A stretch of 64,000 nt of DNA, taken from Streptomyces sp. Ru73. Its GTDB lineage: Bacteria > Actinomycetota > Actinomycetes > Streptomycetales > Streptomycetaceae. Shown piece by piece: positions 62,577 to 64,000 of the stretch. The notes beneath the pieces are model-generated. The model did no database searches. It saw only the letters and a list, made by a program, of their open reading frames with translations, and had not been told where the DNA came from. A program made the translations under genes and the position numbers. The stretch covers positions 1-64,000 of the forward strand of contig NZ_PQSQ01000027.1 of NCBI RefSeq assembly GCF_002920575.1, given 5' to 3'. The stretch's first letter is position 1. Every line of letters starts with the position of its first letter.

Positions 62577-63515
62577 TCAGCCCAGCGGCGGCACGTCGAA
62601 CGTCAGCGTGCCCGCGTCCGCGTCCAGCGTGGCCGGCACGCCCAGCGGCACCGTGAGCGCCGAGTCGCCGTGCCCGAAGCCGAACTCCTCGGCCACCGGC
62701 ACCCCGAGCCCGCCCAGCCGGTCCACCAGCACCGCACGGACCCGGTCGTACGGGCCGCAGCGCGCCCAGGACCCGAGCACGACCCCGGCCACGCCGGCCA
62801 GCAGGCCCGAGCGCAGCAGCTGGGTCAGCGCCCGGTCGAGGGCGTACGGCGACTCGCCCACGTCCTCCAGCAGCAGGAGGCCGCCCGCCGCGTCCGTACG
62901 GGCGCCCGGCGTGCCCACCTCGCTCGCCAGCAGCGCCAGGCAGCCGCCGAAGGTGACGCCGTGCGCCCGCCCGGGCACGAGCGTGCGTGCCGTGCCGGGC
63001 GCGAGCCTCGTCACGGCCGGGTCCTCCGGGGCGAAGAGGGTGCGCCGCAGATGCTCGCGGGTCGGCTCGTCCTTGAGGAAGACCTCGCCGGCCACCGCCG
63101 GGCCGTGCAGCGTGGCCACCCCGGCGCGCAGCGCGAACGCCTCGTGCACCACCGTCACATCGCTGAACCCGATCAGCGGCTTGGGCCGCGCGGCCCGGAC
63201 CGCGGCCCAGTCCACCAGGTCGGCCATGCGCTGGGCGCCGTACCCGCCGCGGGCCGCGAACACCGCGGCCACGCCGGGGTCGCACCAGGCGTCCTGGAGG
63301 TCCCGGGCCCGGCACTCGTCCGGCGCCGCGAGGTACGGCAGCTCCGGATGGCCGGTGGCGACGTGCGGCATCAGCACGGGGTCGAGGTCCCAGCCGCGCA
63401 GGATGTCCAGCCCCGCGTCCAGCCGCTCGGGGGCGACCGGGCCGCTCGGCGCGACCACGGCCACCCGGTCCCCCGGCCGCAGCCGCGGCGGCCGGATCCC
63501 CGCCCGCACGGTCAT
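62577..63515 (-). CDS. S66 family LD-carboxypeptidase
   Basis: 312 residues. The N-terminus RLRPGDRVAVVAPSGPVAPERL is diagnostic; AARGGYGAQRMADLVDW and the nucleophile GFSDVT (Ser118) follow, with the His in EFGFGHGDSALTVPLG and Glu in LLLEDVGESPYALDR. It cleaves L,D-bonds of tetrapeptides in peptidoglycan recycling, or, in the MccF branch, detoxifies peptide-nucleotide antibiotics. No signal peptide, so cytoplasmic recycling is likely. It lies 38 bases after the S9 gene on the same strand. Confidence 0.93.
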   Translation of the reverse strand: MTVRAGIRPPRLRPGDRVAVVAPSGPVAPERLDAGLDILRGWDLDPVLMPHVATGHPELPYLAAPDECRARDLQDAWCDPGVAAVFAARGGYGAQRMADLVDWAAVRAARPKPLIGFSDVTVVHEAFALRAGVATLHGPAVAGEVFLKDEPTREHLRRTLFAPEDPAVTRLAPGTARTLVPGRAHGVTFGGCLALLASEVGTPGARTDAAGGLLLLEDVGESPYALDRALTQLLRSGLLAGVAGVVLGSWARCGPYDRVRAVLVDRLGGLGVPVAEEFGFGHGDSALTVPLGVPATLDADAGTLTFDVPPLG

Positions 63516-63552
63516 CGCGGCTCCCCGGCGCCGACCGCCGGCCGGACGCGCC

Positions 63553-64000
63553 TCATTTGTGCAGCTCCAGCGGCGGGACGTCCGTCCGCTCGATGCCGAA
63601 GGTCTGCGCGTACAGCGCGAGTTCGGCCTCGACCGCGCGGACGATGGTGTCCTCGCGGCGGAAGCCGTGCCCCTCGCCCTCGAACGTCAGATAGGCGTGC
63701 GGGATGCCGTACTCCGCGGTCCTCGCCACGAAGCGCTCGGCCTGCGCGGGCGGGCAGATCACGTCGTCCAGACCCTGGAGCAGCAGGAACGGCGCGGTGA
63801 TCCGCCCCGCGTGGTGCAGCGGCGAGCGGTCGCGGTACCGGTCGGGGACCTCGTCGATCGGGCCGACCAGCGACTCCAGGTACCGCGACTCGAAGTCGTG
63901 GGTCTCGCCGGACGCCCAGTTCGTGAGGTCCAGGACCGGATAGCTGATCGTGCCGCAGGCGTAGAGCCCGGTGGTGGCGAGGGAGGCGGCGGTGGTCCAG
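63553..64000 (-). CDS. S9 family prolyl-oligopeptidase-type peptidase, C-terminal end
   Basis: Only the last 148 codons are inside; the start lies beyond the right edge. Visible are YACGTISYPVLDLTNWASGETHDFESRYLESLVGP, typical of this S9 group, the catalytic Asp in GLDDVICPPAQ and His in GEGHGFRREDT. The Ser is outside the window. It is a serine peptidase or acylaminoacyl-peptidase, probably cytoplasmic. Coding continues in frame to the edge. Confidence 0.88.
   Translation of the reverse strand, partial: WTTAASLATTGLYACGTISYPVLDLTNWASGETHDFESRYLESLVGPIDEVPDRYRDRSPLHHAGRITAPFLLLQGLDDVICPPAQAERFVARTAEYGIPHAYLTFEGEGHGFRREDTIVRAVEAELALYAQTFGIERTDVPPLELHK

Overview
The window is a very GC-rich actinobacterial chromosome segment, most likely Streptomyces. 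The evidence is the G/C-saturated third codon positions, GTG/TTG starts behind AGGAGG-type ribosome sites, a ROK repressor beside a sugar ABC transporter, a multi-domain SpoIIE-type phosphatase, an ANTAR protein, a SigB/F-type sigma factor and a CYP105-like P450 with its small ferredoxin. I noticed no in-frame TTA (bldA-type) codon, no tRNA or rRNA, and no prophage, transposase or CRISPR array. Gene order looks like ordinary chromosome with accessory catabolic islands.

Left end (1-14.1 kb, minus strand): a carbohydrate island. It holds a frameshifted inositol-3-phosphate-synthase-like gene, a secreted ThuA plus DUF1080 (3-keto-disaccharide hydrolase type) protein, a secreted PQQ-type sugar dehydrogenase with PKD and carbohydrate-binding-like tails, a TIM-barrel isomerase/epimerase, a Gfo/Idh/MocA oxidoreductase and a complete ribose-type ABC transporter. 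ROK and GntR/FCD regulators sit upstream. Together they suggest oxidation, import and cleavage of an oxidised (keto-) sugar. A 10-base word plus a 9-base word recur upstream of both the dehydrogenase and the ROK gene.

14.3-31.8 kb: SRPBCC protein, FdhD, MarR regulator, secreted sialidase, glycolipid-binding protein, BASS-type transporter with divergent LysR regulator, a large PAS-GAF-PP2C-ATPase phosphatase, a translationally coupled amidohydrolase/DUF3311/sodium-symporter operon, a CsbD protein, a long-chain acyl-CoA synthetase and an aldo/keto reductase closed by a perfect 42-bp palindrome.

31.8-44.6 kb: a methyltransferase with a His-rich start, a sigma-ECF operon whose second gene fuses an anti-sigma-like zinc motif to an Asp23/Gls24 domain, a BrkB membrane protein, pterin carbinolamine dehydratase, AroQ, an APC permease, a membrane alkaline-phosphatase-family protein, a GNAT, an UlaG-type lactonase coupled to a DedA protein, an aminotransferase-fold protein without the PLP lysine, and a GAF-ANTAR protein.

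45-64 kb: a PAS/GAF sensor, a SigB/F-type sigma factor with a SigB-like promoter, a CBS protein, a PAP2-diacylglycerol-kinase fusion, small enzymes, two orphan coupled genes, a quinone oxidoreductase, a DUF5107/TPR protein, a CoA-transferase, P450 plus ferredoxin, and three peptidases/hydrolases (CocE/S15, LD-carboxypeptidase, S9 cut by the right edge).

A recurring oddity is the number of unrelated GC-rich tandem arrays with different periods (24, 21, 18, 20, 23, 8 and 6 bp), nearly all at gene ends or in gaps.
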